Shown: positions 32,897-45,101, counted from the first letter of the stretch. The stretch is DNA of 64,000 nucleotides from Rheum nobile (GCA_027886185.1 WOAB01000834.1:62001-126000); one strand, 5' to 3'. The notes: generated by a model from the sequence alone, not told the origin. Program-made: numbers and translations.

Positions 32897-33555
32897 AAGG
32901 GTAGAAAGCAGCACTGTATGCAGTCTCGAATTCCTTCTTGCCTTCTTTTGACAAAGCATTATATACAACCAGCATTCCCTATTGATTTAATGCAAATGTA
33001 TTAGCATTTCACATAGAACATGTAGAATTCCAAGCAAATCAAATTAAAGACCCCAAAAGAAGTTCAGAGGCAGGCATCGTTTGATTGAAACCAAACCTTG
33101 GTAGAGATGGTCTTTGAGATGATTCCTGTAATGCTCTCAACATTGTTCTTGTAGGCAAGGTCTTCACTCATTCCATTCTCGGAGTATATTCTAAACATCA
33201 GTTGCTCTTCCATCAACATCCTATATTAAGGTAAAAGGTCATTTCACATGAGGTTATGTAACCAAACAAACAGTCTTATAGATGAGTTAGCATAATGCAG
33301 CAAACCAAGAGAACTAAGGGGAGCACCTGGTGAACACCAAAGCTAGAGTTGATTCCAACTCCATTAACCTCTTTACCCTGGACGTACAACCTCCTCACCG
33401 AAGGACCCATTCCCTTCGGGCATACCGCAATGACACTAATGTTTTTGGGAAAATCCTGTCCATTTGACTGAAGATGCCCAAGAAGGAATCCATGAGATAA
33501 CCCCAAAATGTTGTTTGACTTCATGTGGGAGAACACCTTTTCATAACAGTCCGCT
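32897..33555 (-). pseudogene. Fragment of ketol-acid reductoisomerase (KARI), introns retained
   Basis: Minus-strand blocks 33555-33327, 33220-33097 and 32978-32897 encode the middle of plant KARI (acetohydroxyacid isomeroreductase, branched-chain amino-acid synthesis, plastid): YEKVFSHMKSNNILGLSHGF, DFPKNISVIAVCPKGMGPSV, RRLYVQGKEVNG, then GMSEDLAYKNNVESITGIIS, then GMLVVYNALSKEGKKEFETA. GT/AG introns lie between the blocks, so it was copied as DNA. In the second block the sequence passes from DVDGRATDV directly to IYSENGMSED, dropping about 44 residues that the family has there and shifting frame. The N-terminal NADPH domain and the C-terminus are absent. Not functional. Confidence 0.85.
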
Positions 33556-33799
33556 TGAAATACAAGACAGAGATGGTTTATTGGAAAGCAGTATGACCTG
33601 GGCAAAGACTGCGGCCCTGGTTGAAGCGATTGAGTCCCATTGTAGATCAACGCAAATACAACTCCTCGCGCACGACTTGTACAGTTGTTGCAAAACCCTT
33701 GATGTATCCAACAATGACAGGTGACCCTTAATTAATGCGTCATCTCATGCATCACATCTTAAGTTTCAACATATATAATATAATCACCATTTGAGAATT

Positions 33800-34215
33800 G
33801 TACATATATAGCAGGAAGGGGCTATTGGGCTCCCTGAAGAGGACCCTGGGGCAGCTGAAGCTGGACGTGTCGGTGGCACACGACGTCGACATTGGCGACG
33901 ATCTTCGTCAAGCAGTAAGTAACATCTTTTACTAGTTTTCCCTCCTTTCATTAAATTTCCAAAAGCCTGATCTAGGATATTTGTGCTTTTATTTGATGAC
34001 AATATATAAAGTGGGTGGTTGGGTGGGAAAAGTCAAGGAACAGGTACACTGGGGAAGCAGAATTGTTGGCTCGAACGATCCAAGCCTGCACTAACACCAG
34101 TGAGGCGAATAATATTGGAGAAGAAGAAGAGTACAAACACTTGGTGGATATCACAAACAAAATTTGCCAACAGCTTGGGCATCTCCAGGCAGATAAGCAT
34201 GACACTACACAGGTA
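33800..34215 (+). other. Unassigned exon-like stretches
   Basis: After an AG at about 33812 an open stretch reads RKGLLGSLKRTLGQLKLDVS, then VAHDVDIGDDLRQA to a GTAAGT donor at about 33916. A later stretch (34005-34095) reads VGKVKEQVHWGSRIVGSNDP and stops, and another (about 34120-34213) reads EYKHLVDITNKICQQLGHLQ to a GT. They look like once-coding DNA but I do not recognise the family and cannot say whether they belong together. Confidence 0.25.
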
Positions 34216-34503
34216 AAAATCAAGAAAAAGGGTTTATTGGAAATCAGTATGTCACCGCAGGCCAATCTGCAAGATAGATCCCAAAATATCGAAATTGAGA
34301 CAACAATCAAAACTTTCATTGAGGCATTCCATCAAACAGGTTGAGTGCATGAACAAATCATGCAAGCTTTCCATCAAACATAACAATGACAACATGACAA
34401 TCAACACAAAGTTTCCACAATCCGAAACAGAAACCTGCAATTGAAAGAACAAAAACCTGTAATTGAAATGATCGACACTTGAATTGGAGATTAAAATATT
34501 AAA

Positions 34504-34977
34504 TTAGAGGAAATTTGCATGCCTATTGCAACCGGTGAAGTCAACTATGGTTCCGTCGTTAACGACGTCGCCCAATTGAACTCGGCGCGTCGGCCGGAGC
34601 CCGCCGTTAATATCGAAGATGTGGATGTCGTCGTGGAGGGAGGAGAAGACGACACGGGGAGCGGGGGAGGGGGGGATGATTCTGGTGACGGCGCGTGAGA
34701 AGATTCTGAGGCGGTTGCGGCAGAGCAGTCGGAAGGTGTGGAGGTGGACGAAGCTGTCGAGGTGGAAAAGCCTGACGGAGCCGTCTGAGAAGCCGGAGGC
34801 GAGGTAGTGGTCAGAGAGCATGAGGCGGAGGCAGAGGAGGTTGGCGGCGCCACCGCCTTCGTCTAGGAGGGCCGCCGCGTGGGCGTCGTCGAATTGGAGG
34901 GTGGTGTGGGCCTCGAAAGCCAGCTCTATTTTAGGGTTGGGAGAACTCCTTCCATGGCAGTAGAACTTCTTCGCCAA
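34504..34977 (-). pseudogene. Fragment resembling STERILE APETALA (F-box/WD-type regulator)
   Basis: The 157-codon frame contains LASGFSDGSVRLFHLDS, a CRNRLRIFSRAV segment, APRVVFSSLHDDIHIFD, and QLGDVVNDGTIVDFTGCN. I associate these with the WD-like region of plant STERILE APETALA proteins, which act in SCF complexes controlling flower and organ growth. It lacks the N-terminal F-box and everything after the FTGCN motif, where the reading becomes unrelated. The LTR of the Gypsy element starts 14 bases beyond its right end. The assignment is from memory of the motif order and could be wrong in detail; that it is a WD-like fragment is safer. Confidence 0.5.
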
Positions 34978-34990
34978 GAGAGACGGGAGC

Positions 34991-35547
34991 TGATACGAGG
35001 TTAGCCGTGTAGGAGATGGATCTAGGCAACGGATCTCAAAACAAAAGAAAACACAAGATTAGAACAATAGCGGAAGTGAAACTAATGGATAGGATAATAG
35101 ATAGAACCAATAGAAACGACGAGAAAACCCGCTTGCTTGATAGCAAGGAACCTTGTCGAACGATCTACCAACCCAATCTCTACAACGCCACACAACCAAG
35201 AATCGCTGACGAACTTGGAGCACGGAGAGGATTGCTTATGAAGTACGAAATCACCAACTCCAGAGGGACTTGACAAAGACGAAAACAACTAAGCAGGAAA
35301 GAACAATCGATTGAGACTCTCACGGGGAGCCGAGTTTTCAAAGCAAAAACCAAGCTCTGTTTTTTGTGTTTCAACAATGTGAGAAATCTAACTAATGAAG
35401 AAGACAAGGGAGGCCTTAAATACCCTAGGAGGGCCGGCCCTAGCTTCCCAAAAATGGGCTACAATTGTTCCAAAAATACCCGAAAATAGAAAGCTGAAAA
35501 TAAATAATTAATAATCCTAAAAATATCCAATGCAGAAATTAATAAGA
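34991..35547 (-). repeat. Gypsy 3' LTR
   Basis: On the minus strand it ends CTCGTATCA, next to the SAP-like fragment. A promoter-like TATTTAAGG lies at about 35416-35424 in the right orientation for an LTR, followed by a C/T-rich leader. The 5' edge is placed just after the pol stop (TAA at 35548-35550) and may be off by some bases, since there is no partner LTR to compare. Confidence 0.6.
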
Positions 35548-38500
35548 TTAAACATATGTAACGTTGACCAATAAAGTCAACGCCTTGACTTTGGACTTGT
35601 CCTCTTCGTCATGTGATACATCATGTGCCATAAACGTCTCCAGCTCTTGACGTAGTTCCTTCAATCTTGACCTAGTAATCGGTCCATCAAAGGTTGGCAC
35701 TAATGGCGGGGATGATTCCTCATCATTCTCCCCTTCTTGAAAAGGACTCGTCCTCGAGTCATCAACATCAGCGGCTGCATAAGGGGTAAGATCACCGACA
35801 TTGAATATCGGGCTCACGCCATAGTCATCGGGCAGCTCCAACACATAGGCATTGTCGCCTACTCTCTTCAGCACCTTGAACGGTTCATCACCTCTGGGAG
35901 ACAGCTTCGACTTCCTCTGCTCTGGGAACCGCTCCTTGTGCAGGTGTAGCCACACCAAGTCGCCGGGCTCGAACAACACTTGACGTCGGCCGTGATTAGC
36001 TCGGGCTGCATTCTTCGCTGCAGTAGCGTCCAAACGAGCCTTAGTCCGCTCGTGCAGCTCCTTCATGAACTCAACCTGTCTATCAGCATCAAAGTCTGCT
36101 CGTTCCGGTAAAGGCAACGGCTTAAGATCCAAAGGGGTTAGGGGATTCAAACCATACACACATTCAAAAGGGGACATATTGGTAGAAGAATGAATAGTCC
36201 TATTATAAGCAAACTCAACATGTGGTAAGGCTTCTTCCCAACTTTTCAGATTAGATTTAATAACAGCCCTAAGGATAGTACCCAATGTACGGTTAGTGAC
36301 CTCAGTTTGTCCATCTGTCTGGGGGTGACTAGCAGTAGAGAACAACAACTTAGTACCAAGTTTACCCCACAAAGTCTTCCAAAAGTAACTCAGAAATTTG
36401 ACATCCCTATCACTCACAATAGTACGAGGAACACCATGTAACCGAACAATCTCTCTAAAGAACAAATCAGCAACATTCCTAGCATCATCAATTTTATGGC
36501 ATGCAATAAAGTGAGCCATCTTAGAGAACATATCAACAACCACAAATATAGAATCTCTCCCCTTCTTAGTCCTAGGCAATCCAACAATAAAATCCATACT
36601 AATATCAACCCAAGGAAAGCAAGGAATAGGCAAGGGAGTATAAAGACCATGCGGTTTTGCCTTAGATTTAGCCTGTAAGCACTCAACACAGCGTTTGATA
36701 AAATTCTCTACATCCCTAAGCATGTGTGGCCAATAGAAATGAGTATGCAACATGTTATAAGTCTTATCTCTACCAAAATGACCCATCAATCCACCTCTAT
36801 GGGACTCATCAACAAGTAACAACCGTAGAGAACAAACAGGAATGCACACCTTATCAACTCGAAACAAGAATCCATCAAACAAGAAAAACTTATCAAATGA
36901 ATCCTTTTCCACACAATGCTTATAAATCACTCCAAAATCAGCATCCATATCATACAACTCCTTAATATAAACGAATCCAAGGACCCGAGCATCCAAAGTA
37001 GTCAAGAGTGTATGTCTCCTAGAAAGGGCATCAGCTACAACATTATCTTTTCCTTTCTTATACTTAATCACATAGGGAAATGTTTCTATGAATTCCATCC
37101 ACCTACCATGCCTCCTATCCAACTTATCTTGACTCCTAAAATGCTTTAAGGACTCATGATCAGTTTTAAGCACAAATTCTCTAGGCCAAAGGTAGTGTTG
37201 TCAAGTTTTCAGCACTCTAAACAAGGCATATAATTCCCTATCATAAGTAGAATAACTCAAGCATGCACCTTTCAACTTTTCAGAAAAGAAGGCAATAGGC
37301 TTACCTTCCTGCATGAGGACTCCTCCAATACCAATACCAATGCCAGAGGCGTCACACTCTACTTCAAAGGGGCGAGTGAAGTCAGGCAGAACCAGCAATG
37401 GCGCGTGTGTCAAACGATCCTTGAGAGTCTGGAACGCCTTTTCTTGAGCTTTACCCCAACGGAATGGAGTATTCTTCTTTGTGATCTCTGTCAGCGGGGC
37501 TGCAATGGTGCTAAAATCTCGAACGAACCTCCTGTAGAAGCCAGCCAGGCCGTGGAAACTGCGCACGTCACCTAGGTTCCTCGGGGTCGGCCAGTCACGA
37601 ATGGCTTGCACCTTCTCTTGATCCACTTGCAGTCCATGAGCACTCACTACAAAACCAAGAAACACAACTCTGTCAGTGCAAAAATCACACTTCTTCAGAT
37701 TTCCATACAACTGTACAGCTCTGAGAGTGGATAAAACTTCTCTGAGGTGCTCTGCATGTGCTTCCAAAGATTTACTGTAGATCAGAATATCATCAAAGTA
37801 AACTACAACAAATCTACCAATAAAAGATCTCAAGACATGATTCATAAGACGCATAAAAGTAGAGGGGGCATTAGTCAAACCGAAAGGCATAACAAGCCAC
37901 TCATACAAACCAAACTTCGTCTTGAATGTTGTCTTCCATTCGTCTCCTTCCTTCATCCGGATTTGATGGTATCCACTGCGAAGATCGATCTTGGAAAAGG
38001 TGGAGGCGCCATGGAGCTCATCCAACATGTCATCGAGCCTGGGGATCGGGTGCCTGTACTTGATCGTGATGTTATTAATAGCCCTGCAATCAACACACAT
38101 ACGCCAAGTATTGTCCATTTTAGGGACGAGTAAGACAGGCACAACACACTGGGATCGGCTCTCTCTAACATACCCTTTATCTAAAAGGTCCTGGACTTGG
38201 TTCTGGATTTCCTGGGTCTCAGTAGGGTTCATCCTATAGGCAGGCCGGTTGGGTAGGGTAGCACCGGGAATCAGGTCTATTTGGTGCTCAATGCCTCTAA
38301 TAGGGGGTAGGCCAGGGGGTATCTCATCCGAGAAAACATCAAGGAACTCAGCTAAAAGGGTCTGGACAACAGCTGGGAGTGTAGCTCGGTCGTCGTCACC
38401 TAACAGGGTATAGGCCTGACAAAGGGACATGAGGGCGACGTCCGGGGGAAGGTAATCTACCAGGTGGTCTCTGCTGGATGCTAAGAGCACTCGGCTAGGG

Positions 38501-40460
38501 GTAGAGGCGAGGGTGAGGTCGGTCCGTGTGGAGGCAGTGGATGGTTCGGCTGGGGACTTACCCTTACGCTCGGCCTCTCTTTTCTTATCATAAGCCTCAG
38601 CCACTTGAAGCGGCGTCATCGGTTTCAACACTACTTTCCTACCACGAAACTCAAAGGCATGTTGGTTAGTACGTCCATCATGAATAACATGTCTATCAAA
38701 TTGCCAAGGACGACCTAACAAAATATGACAAGCTTGCATAGGAACAATATCACATAAAATTTCATCCTCATAAGTTCCTAGCTTAAGTGTAATCTTAGCT
38801 TGCTTATTCACCTTGAGTTCACCACAGTCATTCATCCAATGAAGTCTATAAGGTCTAGGATGCAAAAAAGTAGAGAGTTGCAGTTTATGAACTAATTCAA
38901 CACTAGCAATATTACAATAACTACCACCATCAATAATCATGTTGCAAACTTTCCCTTTAACAAGACATCTTGTATGAAACAAATTCTCACGCTGATTATC
39001 ATCACAAGGAGCCTGATTAACATGCAAAGTCCTCCTAACAATCAATGAATCACCATGCTCATATTCAATAAAATCCAAATCATCATCATTGGCATGCTCA
39101 TTCATATCATGGCTAGCAACGAAATTTTCATGCTCAGTGTCAGACTCAGACTCTAACTCACCCAAATGATTAATCATCAAAACACGAGTATTAGGACAAT
39201 CTTTCATGTAATGACCATTTCCTTGACATTTAAAGCAAGTGATATCTCTAGCTCTAGGAGGAGGGTCAGCAGGGTTACCTCGTGTAACTGCAGGGGCGGG
39301 CCGTGTGGGCTGATGTGGTGCGGTGGAGGTAGAGGGGTGCGCACCACGAGAATTCTGCTCATTGCCGCGAGGCGGACCGGTTGCTGGGCGGGATCTCTGG
39401 TGTCCTGTGCGGCCCTGCTGCTGGTCGGGACGCCAGCTTTGGCGTTGTGGCACCGTGCGGTGTTGTTGGGTATAATTGGACTTGAATTGTCTCTCCACTT
39501 TAATTGCTTGGTGTAGCAAATCTGTCATGGTAGAATAGGGATACAATTCTATAGTGTCAGCTAAATGAGGATGCAAGATACGTAGATACCTGGACATAGT
39601 GGCCTCTTCATCTTCGACGACGTTGCCGCGTGCCATGGCTATCTGCATATTGTTGTAGACCTCTTCAACACCTAAAGAGCCTTGCCTCATAGTCTCCAAA
39701 CGGTTGCGGAGAACTCTATTATGGTGGTGGGGAACGAAGCGAGCCCTCATCATAGCTCTCATCTGGTTCCATGTGTTGACCGGGGGTCCATGGCTTGTCT
39801 TCGAGCCTTCACAACAGAATCCCACCAAACCAAAGCATAACCAGTAAATTCAAGAGCAGCGAGTTATACCTTTTTATGTTCAGGGAAATTGTGGCAACCC
39901 CAAATCTGCTCAATCTTCGTCTCCCATTCAAGGTAGACGTCTGGATCACACTTTCCATCAAAAGCCGGGATCTTCACTTTGATCCGTCCAATGCCGTCTT
40001 GTTCGGCTTCACGGCGGCGGGGCTGTCCGCGGTCATTCCGGGGGCGGTAAGGACGCCACTCATTACGCTCCTCGCGCTCATAGTCCTGCATATCATCATC
40101 ACCCCATAAACTAGAACGTATCGACATAGGAGGGGACTCAGACCTATCACGAGGTGCGGGATGCCGAATCGGGCGTATGCGGTCGGTGCCAGTGGCTCTC
40201 GGTTGGTGACGCTCGTCCATCGCCGCTTGGTAGGCCGTGGCTTGGTCGACCAAGGGCTCGGTGGCGGGAAGCGGTGCGCTATGCGATGGACCAATGTGTT
40301 CCTGCGCAGCCGGGAGTGGGTTGGAGCGGGTCTCCAACGAGTCAAACTTCGCAGACAACTGCGCGACTGTAGAAGCCAACTGTTGTAGCATCGCCTGCAT
40401 ATCGACATGGGAACCATTTGCAGTGACCTGTTCATCACCGAAACCTGTCATGATCACCAC
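35548..40460 (-). pseudogene. Gypsy gag-pol polyprotein with two premature stops
   Basis: Starts MVIMTGFGDEQ at 40460. Gag has the DVYLEWETKIE region, a stop at about 39866, then ALVWWDS and a CCHC knuckle (CFKCQGNGHYMKDC, near 39240). The protease box is IIDGGSYCNIAS (near 38935), with DGG in place of D-S/T-G. The reverse transcriptase shows YRMNPTE, FSKIDLRSGYHQIRM, PFGLTNAPSTFMR and YFDD (near 37785-37805). RNase H follows, with a stop at 37201 where TGG is expected. The integrase (HHCC finger with GHFGRDKTY ... CVECLQAK; D-D-E with MDFI, SDRD, GQTEVTNR) runs to about 35900. Apart from the two stops the frames are long and clean, so decay is slight. Confidence 0.92.
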
Positions 40461-41094
40461 TTAGACGAACACAGAAAGACGTTAAGGTTAGGAAAACCAA
40501 AAAAAACTCTCAAGTGTTTGCACTCGGTGATTGTACAACCTGCGAAGTTAGGCTCGTAAATGACAAGTTCTCTATGTGCTCAAGATACGCAGCAAATCAA
40601 GGTCAAGCAGAGATGTAGTAGACAAGACAAATAGATGTACGACGAAAAAATGACTCAAACAAAAGCGAGACTAGAGAACGACTCAACAAGGAAAGCGACA
40701 CAACTATAGTCACAAGAATGAAATGCAACTAAAGATGGGGCTATATATGTGTTTGGAACTCAAGAAATGCGAATTGCAAGTCAGAAAGACGTACCTTTGT
40801 CGACTCGGAACGAAGCCAATTGGAGCCGAGAGTGACCCGAGGGAACGGAAGGGAGAAGGGGTTCGGGCAAGAGGGGGTAGTGCTCGACTGAGGGCAACCC
40901 GGGGTGGGACCCGGTCGGGTTGGGGATGATACTCGAGGGAGACAACAGAACAAATGAAGGCCAAAATGACGAAAATGTCCCTCCGTATAGAATTTTGTTG
41001 TTAAATTATGAAACATTCCCAGCCGTTGGATGGTGACACATAGACGGCTACAATAAATGCTCAATACTTATCTTAAAGTTTGTGCTCATTTGAT
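40461..41094. other. Gypsy leader and a terminus-like motif
   Basis: To about 40990 this is presumably the untranslated leader of the Gypsy element. At 41018-41094 the sequence CAGCCGTTGGATGG ... GACGGCT ... TTTGATCCTC resembles the ends of plant Mutator-like elements read inward from 41094. See the finding on a possible large element from 28.0 kb. Confidence 0.3.
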
Positions 41095-43544
41095 CCTCTA
41101 TATATATATCAATTGGATTTAGCAAGTCAATTTCGAGTAACTTGGTTAAACACAATCTTCAAATACATATGCAAATTCGGTGTTGTTCCGCACATACACT
41201 ATCCAACAAAATCTGTCTTGTTGAGATTTCTACGATATGTAAATAGCAATGCTCTTATTAACTTTTAGATACATGAAAACAATAATCAAACTTAACCGTA
41301 ACGTTTTCAAGTCAAAATGGATTTTGACTTGTGGTCATACAATTCTTTCGCTGACGCTTCTAAGCTCTAGTTTTGGTAGATTAATAAAGCTTGAATTTTT
41401 TTCATTCGTCAATCTAGCTTAAGAAACTTGTATTAGATAAAGGTGACTCCACCAACCTTGTTAAAGATTAACAAGTCGAATGTAATTCTATTTTAGCTCG
41501 TAATATCGAACATCAACTAGATTTTTTAAATTACTAATATGATGTATTCAACTTTAGCTCTTGCTACTCGAAACGAGTAGTTATGTACTTGAAACTGACC
41601 ACTTGCATCCAATTCATGACTTCACTTGAAATGATACGTTAACAAAACATTTGAAACAACACAAATCGTCAAATTTTCTAATAAACTAGTTGAATTGAAC
41701 ATCCAGTTATACAGGAACCACATCTATTGACTAATAATTGAAAACTAAATAAATACATGAGTACTCATAAGTTGAGGATGTAGTCATGAAATGTTTTTTC
41801 TCTGATTGATTAGCTAGGGTTTGGAAAAGCTGAAACATGCCACTTGTGAAAGCAACGTCGTTTTTGTCGTCTAAGATTTGACGAAGGATATGTTCTTCGG
41901 GTAAAAAGACACTTGCAAGAACATTGAAATGAAAGAATCCAAAACTCAAATAATAAAGGGGGGGCACCATGTTCTCCATACATTATCTTGTACCTCCATG
42001 GATCACACTTGTCCCAATCGGATCCTCACGTACTAAGCGTAATCCACATCAACTCAAATTAAATCAAGGCATAGTGATCCCTAGCTTAACCAATAAATAT
42101 CTTGAACTCGAAAATTATTCAGAATGATGGAATTTACTATTTGGGCCTTGTATAGAGCTAAAGCCCACTTCTGTTAAGTACCAACTTCATGATGGGCCTT
42201 GTATAGAGCTAAAGTCCACTTCTGTTATACCTTCATCACTTGCCTAAGTTCATCCCATGTCTTGTTTTTCGACCTTTTCTAGCGTCAATAATATTATTTT
42301 TTTAAAGGTTTTATCTATTATAATGACCTAAAACAACCCGACTCACTAAGCACCCGACCCGAAAGTAACATTGGCAGTCAGATGAAATAGAAACCAAATA
42401 TCACCTCTTCTCAGACAGTAACATATGAAACAACTGGTTCCATTCTTGAAAGTAACATTTCAAGTTCTATTGACCAGGGAAAAACATCTGCTTCCTAAAG
42501 GACTGTCTTTCAAATGGTTTCCATTTCTGATAAATTCAGTTATCAGACACAAATAACTGCTAAGTCATCTTCAAAATCCATGTATTATCTCGGTATGTTC
42601 TCATCCAAGAAAGTTGGGCTTGTGAAGCAATATCCTCTTCTGATCAGTGATGAGCATAAACTGAAAATAATGCAAGGGTTTAGCTTAAACCCCTACTGGC
42701 TAATAACTCCAAGGCAAAATGCTTCTTTGTACACAAGTGAACTCCTTCGTTAACGTCATTTTCAACATAAGCTGAGTTGCTGGTTTTCATCTGTGCAATC
42801 GATGCCACTTTTGACTTCAACCACTTGAATTATTATTAGACCTCAAACCTATCATCAGCTTCCACCAAGTGTCGTCTCTTCCCTATCGCTATCCTCACAC
42901 CGAGTTTTTCTTATCTGGGTCCAACAGACCTAGCATACGAAACAATCCAAACTGAACAAGATGACCCTCTTCCTTATCTCTGAGCCTTGACAGCTAACAT
43001 GAATTGAGTACCCAGATTTCATACTCTCTGTTACCTTACAAAGAATATTCATGGTTAAGATTAACAAAAAGCAGAAAGGAGAGCAGATTTTAATCAACAG
43101 TCTAGATTCTGTACTTTACTTTGGTGTATTATTGCTTGGCAAGGGGGTTGAGACAACTTACAACCACAAATCAAAGGAAAAGTATCCGTTTATAGAAGGA
43201 GAATAAGCAAACGATGGTCCAAAACATTACCCAAAGTAAAGCATAGACGGAAACAATTTGATGTCAGAAGCTTTTTAGTTGTTGCCTCCAGTTTACAAGA
43301 AGGCCAAGAACACGCCAACACCACCGCCAAATCTAGACGGAGATGAATAACTAAGAAGCAGAGAAAGGATCAGCAAAATGACACTGCATTTATTTATGCT
43401 CATATATTTCCCATTTGTTACATCAAAGAACACAGAAACTTAGCTATCAGTTAAACAACATTATTTCATTCTCAGAACTATACTAAACGAATACGCTAGA
43501 AGATGACGTTATTAGTATCATACACAGAAAAGAAACACTCTATC
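41095..43544. other. Spacer downstream of the TPR gene
   Basis: AT-rich DNA without genes I can support. A 34-base word (GGGCCTTGTATAGAGCTAAAG...) is directly repeated at 42143-42176 and 42194-42227. Frames at 41731-41979 and 42514-42753 show no family resemblance. The last few hundred bases are probably the 3' UTR and downstream flank of the TPR gene. Confidence 0.4.
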
Positions 43545-44667
43545 TTAAGATGCAGCTGCTACGTAAGGTGTTGGAGGAATTCCTCGGGCAAAGCTTGGGG
43601 AAACAGAACTGCTGGCTTCCTTTTCTTCCTCTTCCTCTTCATCTTCCTCGGCGTCCCATAGGAATCTGGCATACGAGGCCATGACGTAGCTGCAGATTCA
43701 AAACCAAGAGTGAATAAACGACAACCGAATCATTCTCATTCTAAATCAGTAAATCGGATGAAGGTGTTGATACCAGTCATCAGGAGCAGCCTTCACTGCT
43801 TGATCAAAGTATAACGCAGCCCTCGAAGCATCCTTGTGCGTTTGCCATATCAAATCAGCGTAGAAGGATAATACATTTCCGTCGTTGGGGTTTGCGAGAA
43901 CTGCTCGCCCGCAATACTCCTCTGCTTTGGCGGAATCCCCTCGAACCTGACACAATATTCCCTATATCAAACATCACAACCAAATATTTCTTCGGAAAGA
44001 TTGCACCAAATCATCATCTAACATGACAGTAATGCAATTCATCAATCTTTGATTTCTTGTTGTAGAAATCAGTGGCCTGTAATTGTTCAAATAACACGGA
44101 AAATCTGGTGAGAGTTGATACCTCTTTCAAGAACCTGGCGTAATTTCCAAGAAGCAACGAATTCCCCGGATTCGCCTCGATCATCTTCTGGTAAAACTTT
44201 TCGGTCCCCTCACTCTCACCGCCATTCGAGTCCCAATTCCCGAGGCCTTCACAACCATCGCCGCCGCCTCCGTTGATCCCGCCACCGATGAAGGCCACCT
44301 GGCGCCCTACCTCTTCCTGCTTGAGCGCCATCCCCAAACCGCTGCTCGTAAGAATCATCTCGCCAAGATCGTCCTCATCCTCGCCTTCCGTGTCTCTCTC
44401 CTCGACCGCCTCGGCGAACGATCTCCTCTTAGGCACAGAGGAGAGGTTCCGGAGATCGGGATCTGACGGCGTGCGATTCATCTTCCTGGCGGAGACATCG
44501 GAGGAGGAGGACGGTGACGGAGAAGAGAACGACGCCGACGCCGTGAGGGTGATGGGTCTGGATTTGGGGATTCGGTGGAGGAATTCGGGTTCGGGTGAGG
44601 AATAGGCTTCGTTCGAATTCGGGCACCATGAGTTGAGAATCGGAGTCGATGCACTCCGGAGCAACAT
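43545..44667 (-). CDS. TPR-like (tetratricopeptide repeat superfamily) protein, 3 exons, 287 aa
   Basis: Exons 44667-44122, 43946-43774 and 43689-43545 join in frame at GT/AG borders to give 287 residues. The N-terminus (MLLRSASTPILNSW) and the Ser/Pro-rich first half with a phosphosite-like SDPDL segment match a plant family of single-domain TPR-like proteins. The TPR part starts near residue 155: EKFYQKMIEANPGNSLLLGN, YARFLKEVRGDSAKAEEYCG, RAVLANPNDGNVLSFYADL, ALYFDQAVKAAPDDCYVMAS. It ends with an acidic run (EEDEEEEEEKE). TPRs mediate protein-protein contacts; the partner is not known to me. The first ATG of the frame is used. All exon borders are good and there is no sign of damage. Confidence 0.92.
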
Positions 44668-44764
44668 TCTGAGAGAGGTATGGATAGTGGAAAAGAGAGA
44701 GAGGGTTGGTTCTTTTCTTCAATGGCGTCTGGCACAGAGTGAGGGGAGTTGCGCGGGGAAGACA

Positions 44765-44771
44765 CCTTATA
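44765..44771 (-). promoter_or_regulatory. Possible TATA box of the TPR gene
   Basis: TATAAGG on the minus strand, about 100 bases before the ATG at 44667, inside otherwise G+C-richer sequence. Motif and position only. Confidence 0.4.
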
Positions 44772-44799
44772 GGGAGAAGGAAAGAGTATTACAGCCGTT

Positions 44800-45081
44800 G
44801 ATGATGGCGTGTAAGAGATGGACGGTGGTGATGGACTAGTAGCGTTTTTTTTTTTTCTGGGGTCAAAAGTAGCGTTGTTTTTTTTAAGTCACGTGCTTGG
44901 CCGGACTAAGCTGGTAGGAGTTTTGTGGTAGTACTTGACTACTAATACTTTTCTCAAAAAGAAAAAAAAAGACTACTAATACTATTATACCGTTTATATA
45001 TATATATAAAAAAACTATTATACCGCGTACAAATATTCAAAAAATAAAATAAAATCGATTTGGTTCAATAATTTGGTAATT
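44800..45081. other. Spacer right of the TPR gene
   Basis: Short T runs, a (TA)n tract at about 44995-45010 and two small direct repeats around the word ACTACTAATACT. Nothing coding. Confidence 0.4.
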
Positions 45082-45101
45082 CGATCCTAAAAACTCTATT
45101 T

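Larger units (their letters stand above)
34991..40990 (-). mobile_element. Ty3/Gypsy retrotransposon with only the 3' LTR visible
   Basis: On the minus strand: leader (about 40990-40461), gag-pol (40460-35548), then a 3' LTR (about 35547-34991). The right boundary is uncertain: I find no second copy of the LTR sequence between 40461 and 43000, so the 5' LTR is missing or lies outside. Reverse transcriptase precedes integrase, as in Gypsy. No chromodomain is evident after the integrase. The tail (FNVGDLTPY ... SRTSPFQEGEND ... GPITRSR) recalls the CRM/Reina group. Confidence 0.85.

Noticed and set aside
34980..35000. GAGCTGATACGAGG read as complement of a tRNA-Met primer-binding site
   Set aside because: Only a partial match and at the wrong end of the Gypsy element; it is better explained as the LTR terminus.
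39166..40464. Several plus-strand frames over gag of the Gypsy element
   Set aside because: Antisense shadows of the polyprotein.
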